Shown here: positions 1 through 10,935 of the stretch, piece by piece
How the letters are laid out: every line of letters begins with the position of its first letter
How positions within the stretch are numbered: position 1 is the first letter of the stretch
Source of the DNA: Sapria himalayana
Taxonomy: Eukaryota > Streptophyta > Magnoliopsida > Malpighiales > Rafflesiaceae
Direction of reading: 5' to 3'
NCBI GenBank assembly: GCA_029783825.1
Contig: JAREIK010005833.1
Location: 1 to 64,000, forward strand
Length of the DNA stretch: 64,000 bases
Position numbers and translations under genes: made by a program
Notes under the pieces: generated by a model
Databases searched by the model: none
Seen by the model: only the letters and a program-made list of their open reading frames with translations
What the model was told of the DNA's origin: nothing

Positions 1-1638
1 AACAATAAGAAGATTAAGAAGAATAATAAGAATAAAAAATAATAAATATAATAAGATGAATACAAAATATAAGAATTATAAGAAGAATAAGAAAAATTAA
101 ATGAATATGACAAAAAAAGAAATAGAAGCAAAAGACAAATAAGAAGATAAGAAGAATAAGATGAATAAGAAGAATAAGAAAAATAAGAAGAATAAGAAAA
201 AAAAAAACTATCAGAAGAATAAAAAAATAAGTAGAATAAGAATTATAAAAATAAAAAGAAGAATAAAAAATAAGAAAATTAGGAGAATATGAAATATAAG
301 GTGAATAAAAAAATATGAATAATAATAAGAATACGAAGAATAAGGAGAATAAAAAGATTAAAGAGAATAATAAAAATAAGAAGAATATCAAGAATAAGAA
401 GTATAATAAAAATAAGAAGAATAATAAAAATAAGAAGAATAATAAAAATAAAAATAAGAAGAATAAGAAGAATATGATTAATAAAAAAGAATAAGAAGAA
501 TAAGGAGAAAAGAAGATAAGAAGAATAAAAAGAATAAGAAGAAAAAGAAGAATAAGAAGATAAGAAGAATAAGAAGAATAAGAAGAATAAGAAGAATAAG
601 AAGAATAAGAAGAATAAGAAGAAATAAGAATAAGAAAATAAGAAGAATAAGAAGAATAAGAAGAATAAAAGAATAAGAAGAATAAGAAGAATAAGAAGAA
701 TAAGAAGAATAGAAGAAAAAGAAGAAAAGAAGAATACGATCAATAAAAAGAATAGTTTAATAAGATGAATATGAAGAATAAAAAGAATGAGAAAAATTAG
801 AAATATAAGAAGAATAAGAAGAATAAGAAGAATAGGAAGAAAAAGAAGAATACGATCAATAAAAAGAATAAGTTTAATAAGATGAATATGAAAAATAAAC
901 TGAATAAGAAAAATTAGAAATATAAGAAGAATAAGAAGAATAAGAACAAAAAAAAGAATAAGATGAATTTGAACAATAAGATGAATAAAAAGAATAAGAA
1001 ATTTAAGAAAATAATGAATTGAACAATAAGATGAATAAAAAGAATAAGAATTTAAGAAGAATAAGATGAAATAGAAGAATAAGAAGAATAAAAAATATAA
1101 GAAGAATAAAAATAAAAGTATAAGAATAATAAGAATAATAAAAAATAAGAACAATGAGAAGAATATGAAGAATGTGAGGAATAAAAATAATAAGAAAAAT
1201 TAGAAGATTAAGAAGAATACAAAGTATAAAAACAATAAGAAGAGTAAGAAAAATTATAAGAATAAGAATAATAGGAAGAAATAAAAGAATAAAATGAAAA
1301 AAAAAGAAAAAAATAAAAAAAATAAGAAACATAAGAAGAATAAAAGAATAAGATGAATACGACGAATAAGAATAATGAAAAGAATAAGAAGAATAAGAAT
1401 AATATGAAGAATAAGAAGAACATGAAGAATAATAATAATAATAAGAATAAAAAGAATAAAAAGAATAAGAAGAATAAGTAGAATAAGAAGAATACGTAGA
1501 ATAAGAAGAATAAAAAGATAATGAAGAATAAAAAGAATAAAAAGAATAAACATAATTTGAAGAATAAAAAGTTAAAGAAAAATAATAAGAATTAAAATAA
1601 TAAGATGAATATGAAGAAGAAGAATAGGAAAAATAAAA
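1..1638 (+). repeat. Degenerate 9-bp microsatellite, (GAATAAGAA)n purine strand on +
   Basis: The whole stretch is made of AAG, AAT, GAA and TAA steps with an underlying 9-bp period, cleanest around 540-720. The unit is three codons long, so each frame gives a tripeptide repeat, which explains the long FLF-, SYS- and LIL-rich open frames on the minus strand here. None of them is a gene. The polarity is the reverse of all other microsatellite blocks in the window, where the purine strand is on minus. If these blocks are LINE tails, a plus-strand LINE should lie to the left of the window. That last point is inference. Confidence 0.9.
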
Positions 1639-3527
1639 TGATAAGACCAGACCCAAATACCCTTCCTAGATTTCCTGAATGGTCTCGCCTAGTGAAATGA
1701 ACATATGTAATACCAAAATATCTCAATTATATCGAAAATCCACAACCACCCAATACCATTACCAACCAAAATTAATATAATCATAACTACATGCATTCTT
1801 AATATGGACTCATTTGAGTTCTATACCAATACCATAGAATTCTAAGAGTGTTTACAAAATTTAGGAGTACAATGAAAATAACGAGTCGAATAAACAAGAC
1901 AGATGAATGAAGTAGAGTACTACATCCATAGCAAACAGAGTGGTTTAGAATATGGTGAGAGGTAGGCCCTATGATCTGTCTGGACGAAGGGAACTATTTT
2001 AAAATAATAAACATGAGAATATAAATCTTAGTGAGTGGTATTGTTATAAAAAATACTATTTTTTAAAAAATATTTCTTCTCTAAAGATCTCACGTCCACT
2101 CTTTCGTAAAGTTCTCCTTTTAAAACATTTCACAAAACCATACTTTATCAAGCCCAAAAAATGAATTTTATGCTCAAAATCTATCCTACATGACTACTAA
2201 GTAAAAAATCCATAGTATATATTGTTCACAACACACATATGAATTGTCCACAACACACAAACCAACCATAATGCATGTATGACCACCATGTCGCAAAAAC
2301 AACCATGAAAGTTTCATAATCATAAGTATTACAGAGTTATATCTTATTTAGAAATCAACCATGTACCATATCAAAACACTTCATAAACCATCGGTAACCC
2401 CGACCCCACGACACCGTGACCACTAATAAGCTTTATATTACGCCCAGCCATCACGTGGCAACTAATAAACTTTTAGGTAGACCCAGCCATCATGTGGCAT
2501 CTAAACCTCCAGGTAGACCCAGCCATCACATGACAACTATCAAACATCTGGGCAAGCCCAGCCATCACATGGCACCTAATAAACCTGCCGGGTAAACTTG
2601 GCCATCATGTGGCACCTAATAAACCTCCGGGTAAACTTGGCCATCACATGGCACCTAATAAAACTCCAGGTGAACCTATCCATCATGTGACCTCTAATCA
2701 CATATAATATTTCCCCCTCTCACATGTTCTTTTCCATCATTACCGTATCATATTCATTTCCTAAATCTTAACGAAATCCATTTTTTAAACAATAATTTTT
2801 CATGGTGGTTTAAAACCTCAAACCACATACCCCAAACATCCAAATACCATAGACTCATCTATGAACACAGTAAAACTTTCAAATAGTTAAAATGTTGACA
2901 AAATTGTCTCCCAGTACGGCATGAGAGTCTTGGTCAAATAGTCACTATGGTGGCCAGAAAACTTGATCCGACTGTCGGTCAACTTTGTTTTTGTCGTATC
3001 TTTCAAATGGTGAAGAATCCATTGGTCCGACACGTGTTGCCTGTGACCGGCCAGTGATGCCTCATCTGGTCCGATTTCCATGTTGCTCAGATGGCCAAAT
3101 GGCTCACTTGTGTTCCCAATTTGGAGAGCTTTCTGCCTAGGGTTTTTTTTGAAGCTTAAAAGGTGTTTTAGGGCTAGGGTTTCATTGGCATCCCAACGAT
3201 ATGTTTATATAAAGCCTAGGGTCATTTTTGGGTAAAAATTTTAGACAAATCTAAATACTGCTAAAGTACTGCTGCTTGAACTTCTCGGGACCATAACTTT
3301 TTATCCGTAAGGCTGATTCTAACATTCCGCCAGTCTATAAAGTCGTATCGATGAGGCCTACAAAACGATATCTTGGTCAAGCTAAAATTACTCACTTGAA
3401 AAAATCAACTTTGACCCACATACTATGTGTTGGTCGACCCAGTGCAAACTTGGTCAAAATTGGTCAAGATTAGTCAAACTTGGTCAAACATTTAAAAAGC
3501 TTGTATTGTTTGGTATGAGTCATTACA
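1639..3527 (-). repeat. 3' LTR of the Ty3/gypsy element
   Basis: The LTR is bounded by TG at 1639-1640 and CA at 3526-3527 (+ strand), giving 1,889 bp. On the minus strand it begins TGTAATGACTC directly after the polypurine tract. Its last ~285 bp (1639-1924) match 6920-7205 at roughly 85-90% by eye, which identifies both as LTR copies. It contains a 39-bp tandem array (2452-2699). The small open frame at 2887-3081 lies inside the LTR and has no recognisable product. Confidence 0.8.
2452..2699. repeat. Tandem repeat of about 39 bp inside the LTR, 6-7 units
   Basis: Successive units start CCCAGCCATCACGTGGCA, CCCAGCCATCATGTGGCA, CCCAGCCATCACATGACA, then CTTGGCCATC variants. They continue with CTAATAAACCTCCGGGTA-like sequence. 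A diverged partial unit precedes them near 2403. Each unit carries a CACGTG/CATGTG/CACATG E-box or G-box core. Tandem boxes in the U3 part of plant LTRs often vary in copy number. Whether they bind a factor is unknown. Confidence 0.85.
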
Positions 3528-3540
3528 ATCTATCCCCCTT
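3528..3540 (-). promoter_or_regulatory. Polypurine tract of the Ty3/gypsy element
   Basis: On the minus strand this reads AAGGGGGATAGAT and abuts the TGTAATGACTC start of the 3' LTR. It follows a GAATTTCATGGATGAAATTTT segment typical of the end of the chromovirus polyprotein. It is the expected primer site for plus-strand DNA synthesis. Confidence 0.75.
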
Positions 3541-4218
3541 AATGAAAAATTTCATCCATGAAATTCGTACCTGAGTCATGGAAGAGAAGAGGATACCTGT
3601 TCCGCATCTAGTCCTCCCGCTCCCAAGTTGCTTCCTTGACTAGATAGTTTCTCCAATGGACTTTCACTAAGGATATTATCTTGTCGCAAAACTCATTCTC
3701 TTTCATACCTAGAATCTGCACTGGCTGTTCTTAATAGGATAGGTCGTCCCTCAGCTCAATATCTGGTGCCTCCAACACATGTGAGGGATCTAAGATGTAC
3801 TTGCATAGCATGAAGATGTGGAAATATTATGGACTCGAGAAATCTCTTCTGGCAAGTCTAATCTATAAGCCATTGGGCCTATCCGCTCAACAATCTCAAA
3901 AGGTCCAATGTAGTGAGGATTTAACTTCCCTCGCTTCCCAAAGCGTACTACGCCTTTCCAAGGAGAGAGCTTCAAACATACTCGATCTTCAACCTAAAAC
4001 TCAAGATCCTTCATTTGCCTGTCCGCATAGTTCTATTGCCTATCCCGAGTTGCTTTCAACATGACACGTGTAATATTAACTTTATCCACTGTCATTTGTA
4101 CAATCTCAAGGCCTAGTAACTTCCTTTCCCCAGTCTCATTCCAACATAATGAGTGCAATGTTTTTCCTCATACAATGCCTCATAAGGTGACATCTCAATG
4201 CTTGAGTGATACCAACTT
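3541..4218 (-). pseudogene. Ty3/gypsy integrase C-terminal region, broken
   Basis: On the minus strand the end of the integrase core is visible at about 4200-4150 (YHSSIEMSPYEALY). The conserved C-terminal module follows at 3975-3790 (LSPWKGVVRFGKRGKLNPHY, then IGPFEIVERIGPMAYRLDLP and EEISRVHN). Downstream, 3780-3541, residues resembling the ELRDDLSY...PVQI stretch and the end of pol appear in shifting frames. Several frameshifts and stops separate these parts. The enzyme would insert the element's cDNA. The catalytic D,D-35-E core is not present, because the sequence upstream is replaced by the LTR-like insertion. Confidence 0.85.
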
Positions 4219-6193
4219 GTCACACACCAAATCACACCGGTGTGAGTTATATTACTATTTTACAATTTGAGTCTAAACTCCACTTGAAGTAATCACCTAG
4301 AAACACAAATAAAATACTTCTCCGGGTCTCCAAACATACACACATAATGGTATAGAGTTAATTCCTCAATGTACCCAAACTATACACTTATACTTGATTA
4401 AAAAACATTGCACAAGTTCCAAAACTAGTGGCTACACAAGCCAAATATAAAATGATCCACAAAAGATATCAACTATCCAAATATATAGTGGGATATCCAC
4501 ATAACACTAAATATTTATCAAAATCCATGCTCAACCACCAACAAACTAGGGTTGACATACAATCTTTCCATCCTCAAAACCCCTACATGTCCAACTCTCA
4601 TGTCACGCAGCTAGTCTCATACCTACATCTAAGGTGGAGGGAAACAACAGGGGTGAGTTCGACAACTCAGTAGTGAATCCCCTAACAAGCCATGCTCATA
4701 AAACATTCCACTTTATACATAATTCAAGATATCACAAAACATGAGCATTTTACAAATAATAGGTTTCCAAATGAAAACACATGAATACAATACTACTGCC
4801 ATCTCAACCCCTCATCAGTGACTCTTTTGAGTTTTCACCTAGGGACTAGTCGATCATCCCTGAACAAAGACAAACTATTGGGACTTACCACCTAAGGACA
4901 TGCACGTATCATGTATATCTGTGACCTTTCTGGGATTACAACCCAAGGACTAGTCATTGTCTCGTGTCCACTACATCAATCCGATCTCTCACATAGTCTC
5001 ATACCCATGACATGCTTTAAAATGATTTCACAAAGCATTCAATCACATGGATATTGAAAAAAAAACATCATGTACCAGTTAATTCAAGAATTCCACAGGT
5101 ATAAAATATACACATTTTTATATTTATCATTAAAAAATCACATAGTCCAAGCATGAAATGGTAGATAATTTCCACAAAATGTCAACCATGGTATAAACAG
5201 GAGAAGGTTGCAAGATCTCTTACCTTCCTTGGTTTCAAAAATCTACAAGTCTCCCAAGAAAATCAAAACTCGATGCTACTCCAAGGATTTGCTAATAACA
5301 AGTCATAAGAATTCCTTAGCCTCTCACAATCCGTGTCACATAAAAAAAATTACTCAAGTGGTCTATTGCTTATCACCACTCGACTCACATATATTCTCAT
5401 ACCTTCCAACATAAACATTAATCCCCCAAGTGCACTACCTCTTACACTTACTAGGATCAACATTTAACACTCATTATTAGGGTTACACAAACAATGCACT
5501 CAACATAAAACACCTCTTGTATTCCTATCTCCATATTACTCTTTTGAAGATAAAGTGCTAAGGGTTCTTTTCCAACTGGGATCACCCAATTCGGAGCATC
5601 CAAACTTGAGATATGTTCTACACAACATAGCAGTACTTTGAATGAATCTGGGAGTGCAATGGATTACGAATTTGGACACATATATTTCAAAGATATTTGT
5701 GTTACATGAAGTCTAGTTTACACAGCCACGTGAATCACTCAATTCGGAGCAAAAATGATCAAGTTATGGCCAAAATACTAACACTAGCCATAACAAAAAA
5801 AACAGCCCACAAAATGCCAAGAATTTATCATCTTTTCCGATTTTTTCCATAAGTTTCCAACCAAATCAACCCCAATACTCAAGCACACCCAACGCCACTC
5901 TATTCAACCCAAAACATCTTCCAACCCTCATCTTAACAAGAACCTAGGGTTTGCCAACTCATCACTCAACCACTCTAAGGTTGGGTTGAAATACTACTTA
6001 CAAAAAAGAGCAAAATCCATAAATCATATCCCTCTATGCAAAATCCTTTCAAATCTATACACAATTAACTAAGGAAAGGGTCTTACCATTCCATATCCTT
6101 CAAATCTAGGGTTAGGAGAAGTTTCCACAGCCAAACCCTAGAAAAAGATCTATTTTATAAGAATCAACCCAAAACCCTTACCTTTTTGGTTCA
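4219..6193. mobile_element. LTR-like insertion (TG...CA) inside the Ty3/gypsy pol region
   Basis: About 1,975 bp of non-coding sequence separates the RT part from the integrase tail. It begins TGTCACACACC at 4219 and ends GGTTCA at 6193. It is flanked by AACTT (4214-4218) and AACTC (6194-6198), which look like a 5-bp target duplication with one change. Its content (AATTCGGAGCA boxes near 5590 and 5739, 'CAAGTTATGGCC' near 5760) is LTR-like. I see no coding domain, so it would be a solo LTR. The flanking pol segments are not contiguous in an intact element, so a deletion must also have happened. Alternatively this is one side of a recombination between two nested elements. Confidence 0.55.
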
Positions 6194-6745
6194 AACTCCT
6201 TTCCTAGTCAAACAATGAAGTGATCCTGCTATTTTTAAAAAATTCTTCTATGAACTTGTGGTAATACCCCACTAATCCTAGGAAACTCCACACTTCTGTT
6301 ACCGTAGTTTGTTGTTCCCAATTTGTCACTACTCTTACTTTCTGAGGATCCACATAAATGCCATCAGTAGAAACTACATGATCAAAAAATTCCACTCGGC
6401 TCAACCAAAAATTCACATTTTTTGAACTTGGCATACAACTGGTATTGCATTACAGCCTACCACACCAAACCCATGTCTTCACATCACGACTTGCTTCTCG
6501 AGTACACCAAGATGTCGTTGAGAAAGACAATGATGAACCGACGTAAGTATGGATGGAAATCCTAGTTCATTAAATCCATGAAAGTTGTTGGGGCATTCTT
6601 AAGTCCAAAAGACATCACTAGAAACAAATAATTCCCATATCTCATCTTGAATATCATCATGGGAATGTATGATTCCCTAATCCTTAATCGATGATACCCT
6701 GACCTCAAGTCAGTCTTGAAGAACACTTTTGTACCCTAGAGCTAA
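6194..6745 (-). pseudogene. Ty3/gypsy reverse transcriptase fragment, broken
   Basis: Minus-strand reading from 6745 gives, with frame changes, [15 protein letters not shown], [45 protein letters not shown], then VWSFLGLVGYYHKFIEEF (6434-6204) and LTRKGV. These are RT motifs 4-7 and the start of the RNase H linker. The catalytic FIDD/YVDD box reads FLND, so the first aspartate is lost. Frameshifts occur around 6205 and 6435-6500. The enzyme copied element RNA to DNA. This copy is dead. Confidence 0.85.
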
Positions 6746-6903
6746 TTAAATAAGTCATCAATCCAAGAAAAAGAATATTTGTTATGAAATCTATTCCAAG
6801 AATAAATGAAACATAATTAATTCCAAGGATAAAGTTAGAAAGGTATACAAAATACTGGATGAGTTGCACAATAATGTACAACTTCAAAGAATTCAGGAAC
6901 CTA
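6746..6903. other. Degenerate segment between RT remnant and primer-binding site
   Basis: This AT-rich stretch sits where about 2 kb of gag and protease should lie. I recognise no gag, zinc-knuckle or protease motif. It includes imperfect repeats of ATTCCAAGRATAAA-type sequence (about 6770-6840). It is most simply a deletion scar with filler. Confidence 0.5.
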
Positions 6904-6917
6904 AACTCTTATAACAA
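6904..6917 (-). promoter_or_regulatory. Primer-binding site remnant, complementary to initiator tRNA-Met type
   Basis: On the minus strand, three bases after the LTR end, the sequence reads TGTTATAAGAGTTTAG. The usual plant LTR-element site TGGTATCAGAGC differs at a few positions. Its place next to the LTR terminus at 6920 supports the call. Confidence 0.6.
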
Positions 6918-6919
6918 GA

Positions 6920-7205
6920 TGACAAAACACGACCCGAATACCCTTCCCAGATTTCTCGGATGGTCCCTCCTAGTGAAATAAACATGTGTAATACCAAAAT
7001 ATCTCAATTATATAAAAAATCCACAACCACCCAATATCATTACCAACACAAATTAATATAGGTCATAACCACATGCATGCATAATAAGGACTCAAATGAG
7101 TTCAATACCAATACTAGAGGATTCTAAAAGTGTTTGCAAAAATTAGGGGTACAATGAAAAAAACGAGTGCAATAAACAAGATAGATGAATGAAGTAGAGT
7201 ACTAC
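6920..7205 (-). repeat. Truncated 5' LTR of the Ty3/gypsy element
   Basis: The first 286 bp here match 1639-1924, starting with TGACAAAACACGACCCGAAT against TGATAAGACCAGACCCAAAT. The match stops abruptly after GTAGAGTACTAC, where (TTCTTATTC)n begins. About 1.6 kb of the LTR is missing, so the element has been cut at the microsatellite. Confidence 0.85.
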
Positions 7206-10031
7206 TTAATCTTCTTATTCTTTTTTTTCCTATTTGTTTTATTCTAATTATTCTTCTTATACTTCATATTCTTATTATTCTACTTAATCTTCTAATTATT
7301 CTTATTCTTCTTATTTTTTTATTCTTCATATTCTTTTTATATTTATTATACAACTTATTCTTCTTATTCTTCTAATTCTTTTAATTATTCTAATTCTTTG
7401 TAATCTTCTAATTCTTCATATTGTTCTTATTCTCATTATTCTTCTTTTTTTTCATATTATTCTTATTTTCTTATTCTTTTTATTCTTCTTATTCTTCTTA
7501 TAATAATAATATATATTATTATTATTTTTATTGTTCTTATTTTTATTATTCTTATTAATCGTTTCATTCTTATTATTCTTTTAATTCTTCTTATTGTACT
7601 TATAATTCTTATTATACTTATTCTTATTTCTCTTCATATTCTTCTTATTCTTCTTTTTGTTCTTATTCTAATTATTCTTCTTAGTCTTTTTTTTTCTTAT
7701 TCTTCTTTTTCTTTATATTCTACATTTTTTATTCTTTTTTTCTACTCATTCTTCTAATTTTTCTATTTTTTTATTATTTTTATTCTTATTATTCTTTTTA
7801 TTCTTATTCTTCATATTCTTCTTTTTTTTTAATTCTTCTTTTTCTTCTTTTTCTACTAACTTTTCTCATTCTTCATATTCTTCTTATTATTCTTATTCTT
7901 AATATTCTTCTTATCCATCTTATTCTTGCTATTTTTATTATTCTTCTTATTCTTTTTATTCTTCTTATTTTTATTATTCTTCTTATTATTCTTCTTATTC
8001 TTCTTATTCTTCTTATTATTTTTATTCTTGTTATTCTTCTTATTCTTTTTATTCATTTTATTCTTCTTATTCTTATAATTTTTCTTATTATTCTTATTAT
8101 TCTATTTATTTTTATTATTCTTCTTATTCTTACTTTTCATTTGATTCTTCTTATTCTTCTTATTATTATTTTTATTATTATTCTTCTTATTCTTTTTATT
8201 CTTCTTAATCTTTTTATTCTACTTTACTTAATATTTTTTTTATTTAGGGCTATTACATTTTGGTCATTTATTCCAAGTGAATGTTTTATAACCTGCTGTT
8301 ATTTTATAATGGTTTCTAGCCTCAATAACCTTATAATATAGCCAGTATAGCCTTATTACTAATTCTAATTTTTCTAATTCTTCTTTTTGTTCTTATTCTT
8401 ATTATTCTTCTTATTCTTCTTATTCTTTCTTATTAATTATTCTAATTCTTATTATTCTTCTTATTCTTGTTATTCTAATTATTCTTCTTATTCTTCATAT
8501 TCTTCTTGTTATTCTTATACTTCTCATTTTTTTATTCTTCTTATTCTTCTTATTCTTCTAATTCTTCTAATTCTTTTAATTCTTATTATTCTTATTATTT
8601 TTCTTATACTTGTTATTCTAATTATTCTTCTTATTCTTCATATTCTTCTTGTTATTCTTATCCTTCTCATTCTTCTTATTATTCTTATTCTTCTGATTCA
8701 TGTTTTTCATCATATTCGAGTTATTCTACTTATCATTGTTACTCATCTTATTCTTCTTATTTTTCTTATTCTTATTATTATTCTTATTATTCTTATTCTT
8801 CTTATTCGTCGTATTCATCTTACTCTTCTTATTTTTATTTTTATTCTTCTTCTTATTCTTCTAATTCTTTTTAATCTTTTTAATCTTTTTATTCTTCTTA
8901 TTTTTCTTATTCTTATTATTCTTTTTATTCTTTTTATTCTTCTTATTCTTATTATTCATGTTATTTTTTTTATTCTTCTTATCCTTCTTATTTTTATTAT
9001 TCTTCTTATTCTTTTTATTTTTCTTATTCTTCTTATTCTTCTTATTCTTCTTATTCTTCTTATTCTTCTTATTCTTCTTATTCTTATTATTCTTTTTAAT
9101 CTTATTATTCTTCATATTATTCATATTTTTCTTATTCTTATTATTATTCTTATTATTCTTATTCTTTTTATTCTTTTTATTTTTATTATTTTATTATTCT
9201 TCTTTTTCTTTTTAATCTTATTATTCTTCAAATTATTTTTATTCTTTTTTATCTTATTATTCTTCTTATTCTTCTTATTTTTATTATTTTTCTTATTATT
9301 ATTATACTTCATTTTCTTATTATTCTTTATTTTCTCCTAATTTTTATTATTCATTTTATTTTTATTCTTCTTCTTATTCATCATTATTATTATTCGTATT
9401 ATTCTTATTATTCTACATATTCTATTTATACTTCTAATTCTTCTTGTTCTCCTTATTCTTCTTATTCTTCTTATTCTTCTTATTCTTCTTATACTTTTAT
9501 ATCTTAAAATTTATCTTATTTATCTTATTCTTCATTTTATTCACATTCTGCTTATTTTTCTAAGTCTTCTAATTCTTCTTATTCTTTTTATTCTTTTTTT
9601 TCTTATTCTTTTTTTCTTATAATTCTTAGTATTCTTATTATTCTTCATTTGTTTTTAGTCTTCATATTCTTCTTAATATTTTTTTTCTTCTTATTCTTCT
9701 TATTCTTCCTATTCTTCTTATTGTTCCTATTCTTATTCTTTCTATTCAATTTTTCTTCTATGTCTTATAATTTTTCTTATTCTAATTATTCTTCTAATTA
9801 TTATTATAATAATTATTATTATTATTATTCTTAATCTTCTAAGTTTCTAATTTTTCTTATTCTACTTATTCTTTTATGTATTATTATTCTACTTATTCTC
9901 TTTATTCTTATTATATATGCTTATTCTTTTTATTCTACTTAATCATCTTATTCTTCTTATTGATTTTTATTTTTCTTATTGTTCTAATTATTCTAATTAT
10001 TATTATTATTATTCGTGTTATTCTTTTTTTT
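7206..10031 (-). repeat. Microsatellite block, (GAATAAGAA)n on minus; tail of LINE A
   Basis: This pyrimidine-rich + strand has a 9-bp unit TTCTTATTC and many single-base variants. It is cleanest at about 9030-9085. It directly adjoins the 3' end of LINE A, whose sense strand runs into it. One non-repeat island interrupts it at 8240-8362. The open frames rich in KNK (minus), and in LIL, SYS and FLF (plus), are translations of the 9-mer and not genes. Confidence 0.9.
8240..8362. other. Short unique island inside the microsatellite
   Basis: About 120 bp, beginning near AGGGCTATTACATTTTGG and ending near AGCCAGTATAGCCTTATTAC, do not follow the 9-bp pattern. I do not recognise any element end or coding motif. 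The ends share GCTATTAC / GCCTTATTAC-like sequence. It could be a small insertion, filler DNA or a remnant of the original locus. Confidence 0.5.
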
Positions 10032-10935
10032 TAAAAAAAAGTTTATTTTATTAAATATAGCCCTCTCTTTTGGCGGAGGAATACCATTTTTACAAGCTAA
10101 TTCTACCCTTTCCCCTCTTACAACCTTTCCCTTAATTAGAACTTTAAAAAATCTAGATTGTATTTTACATTTGACAAGATAAAGCAAAAAGCTAATGCTC
10201 CTCTATTCCTTTATTAGACTTCCCTCGTAGCTTTATGCTTTTCTTTGCTCCTTCATCCATCCAACATGTTGCATCAATTTATTCTAGCCCTGTTTATATT
10301 GCTGATCCCAACAGGGTCCTTTCTATAAGAACTCTAGTTTCCTGCAGCCACAACAGAAAAAACAGCTCCAAGAATATCTTCATCCTTACTTACCTTTACC
10401 CTTAGCCGCTTGATTCATATTTGTTGCACTTGGGATGAATTATGAGGCCGCTTTTATCTTCTTTTTGCTGGACCGGGCTGAATCTGAGTTTCTGTTTACC
10501 TAGCCACCTACACTAATTTCTAAACTCCTAGCACCTATTGACTCTACTAATATAACACATGACACTTTAAACAATAAAGCTGTAACACAGACTCCAGAAA
10601 CAAGTATTTAGAGCAGAATTTAAATCAAAACAGAATCTCTTGACCATTTATAAATCTCCAATACAAGTCCTAGCTGCTGGTTTCTGCCCATTCCTATTTG
10701 ATGCCTTAAGCTGCTAAAAAAAAAAAAAAACCACCAAAACCAATAGCATAAATCCAATATACCCATACCTTGCCACTTTACCTCCCTTTTGCTGATTGCT
10801 TTAGTTTTGGGCCTTGCTGGATAGCTTCCCTGCAAAGACAGAAATTCCCCTGCCCTGGACTCTACCCACTTTTACCTTAACTATATTGTGTATTTTGATT
10901 TTAATTAAGCTATCTATGATTTTTCTTAATGTTTC
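10032..10935 (-). other. LINE A 3' UTR
   Basis: About 900 bp of non-coding sequence between the RNase H end and the tail. It is nearly identical to LINE B (25974-26982). It includes a CTGCAAAGACAGAAATTCCC block near 10830 that recurs in LINE H near 56730. The small open frame at 10620-10835 is not conserved in B as a protein and is not called. Confidence 0.75.
10061..10079 (-). promoter_or_regulatory. LINE 3'-terminal conserved motif (copy A)
   Basis: On the minus strand this reads CCTCCGCCAAAAGAGAGGG, followed by a TATATTTAATAAAATAAAC spacer and an A-rich run. CCTC can pair with GAGG to close a hairpin. The motif recurs in copies B, C, E, F, H and I. In stringent-type LINEs such a 3' stem-loop is what the RT recognises. 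That role is inferred here. Confidence 0.7.

Larger units (their letters stand above)
1639..7205 (-). mobile_element. Decayed Ty3/gypsy (chromovirus-like) LTR retrotransposon, internally deleted
   Basis: Read on the minus strand, the parts come in the expected order: 5' LTR remnant (7205-6920), primer-binding site, reverse transcriptase, integrase C-terminus, polypurine tract and 3' LTR (3527-1639). The two LTR copies share about 285 bp at their 3' ends. The gag and protease region is missing between the primer-binding site and RT, and RNase H plus most of integrase is missing between RT and the integrase tail. A TG...CA LTR-like sequence lies at the second gap. The integrase tail (GKLNPHYIGPFEIVERIGP) and the polypurine tract directly after a continuing reading frame fit the Tekay/Del type of chromovirus. 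The lineage is inferred from motifs only. Confidence 0.85.

Noticed and set aside
1..1638. Telomere or subtelomere repeat
   Set aside because: The 9-mer GAATAAGAA does not resemble the plant telomere unit TTTAGGG, and no such unit is seen anywhere in the window.
279..1656. Long open frames with FLF, SYS and LIL repeats
   Set aside because: They are translations of a 9-bp microsatellite in three frames. The same pattern recurs in every block and no codon usage or start context supports a protein.
3195..3225. TATA box (TTTATATAAAG) as LTR promoter
   Set aside because: It reads on the + strand while the LTR is oriented on minus, so it is not in the expected promoter orientation.
6705..6887. 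60-residue open frame upstream of the Ty3/gypsy RT as gag
   Set aside because: It is a hydrophobic, repetitive sequence from an AT-rich scar with no zinc knuckle or protease motif.
8387..9340. 317-residue hydrophobic open frame resembling a membrane protein
   Set aside because: It is made only of L, I, F and V because the repeat unit TTCTTATTC reads Leu-Ile-Leu. It is not a real gene.
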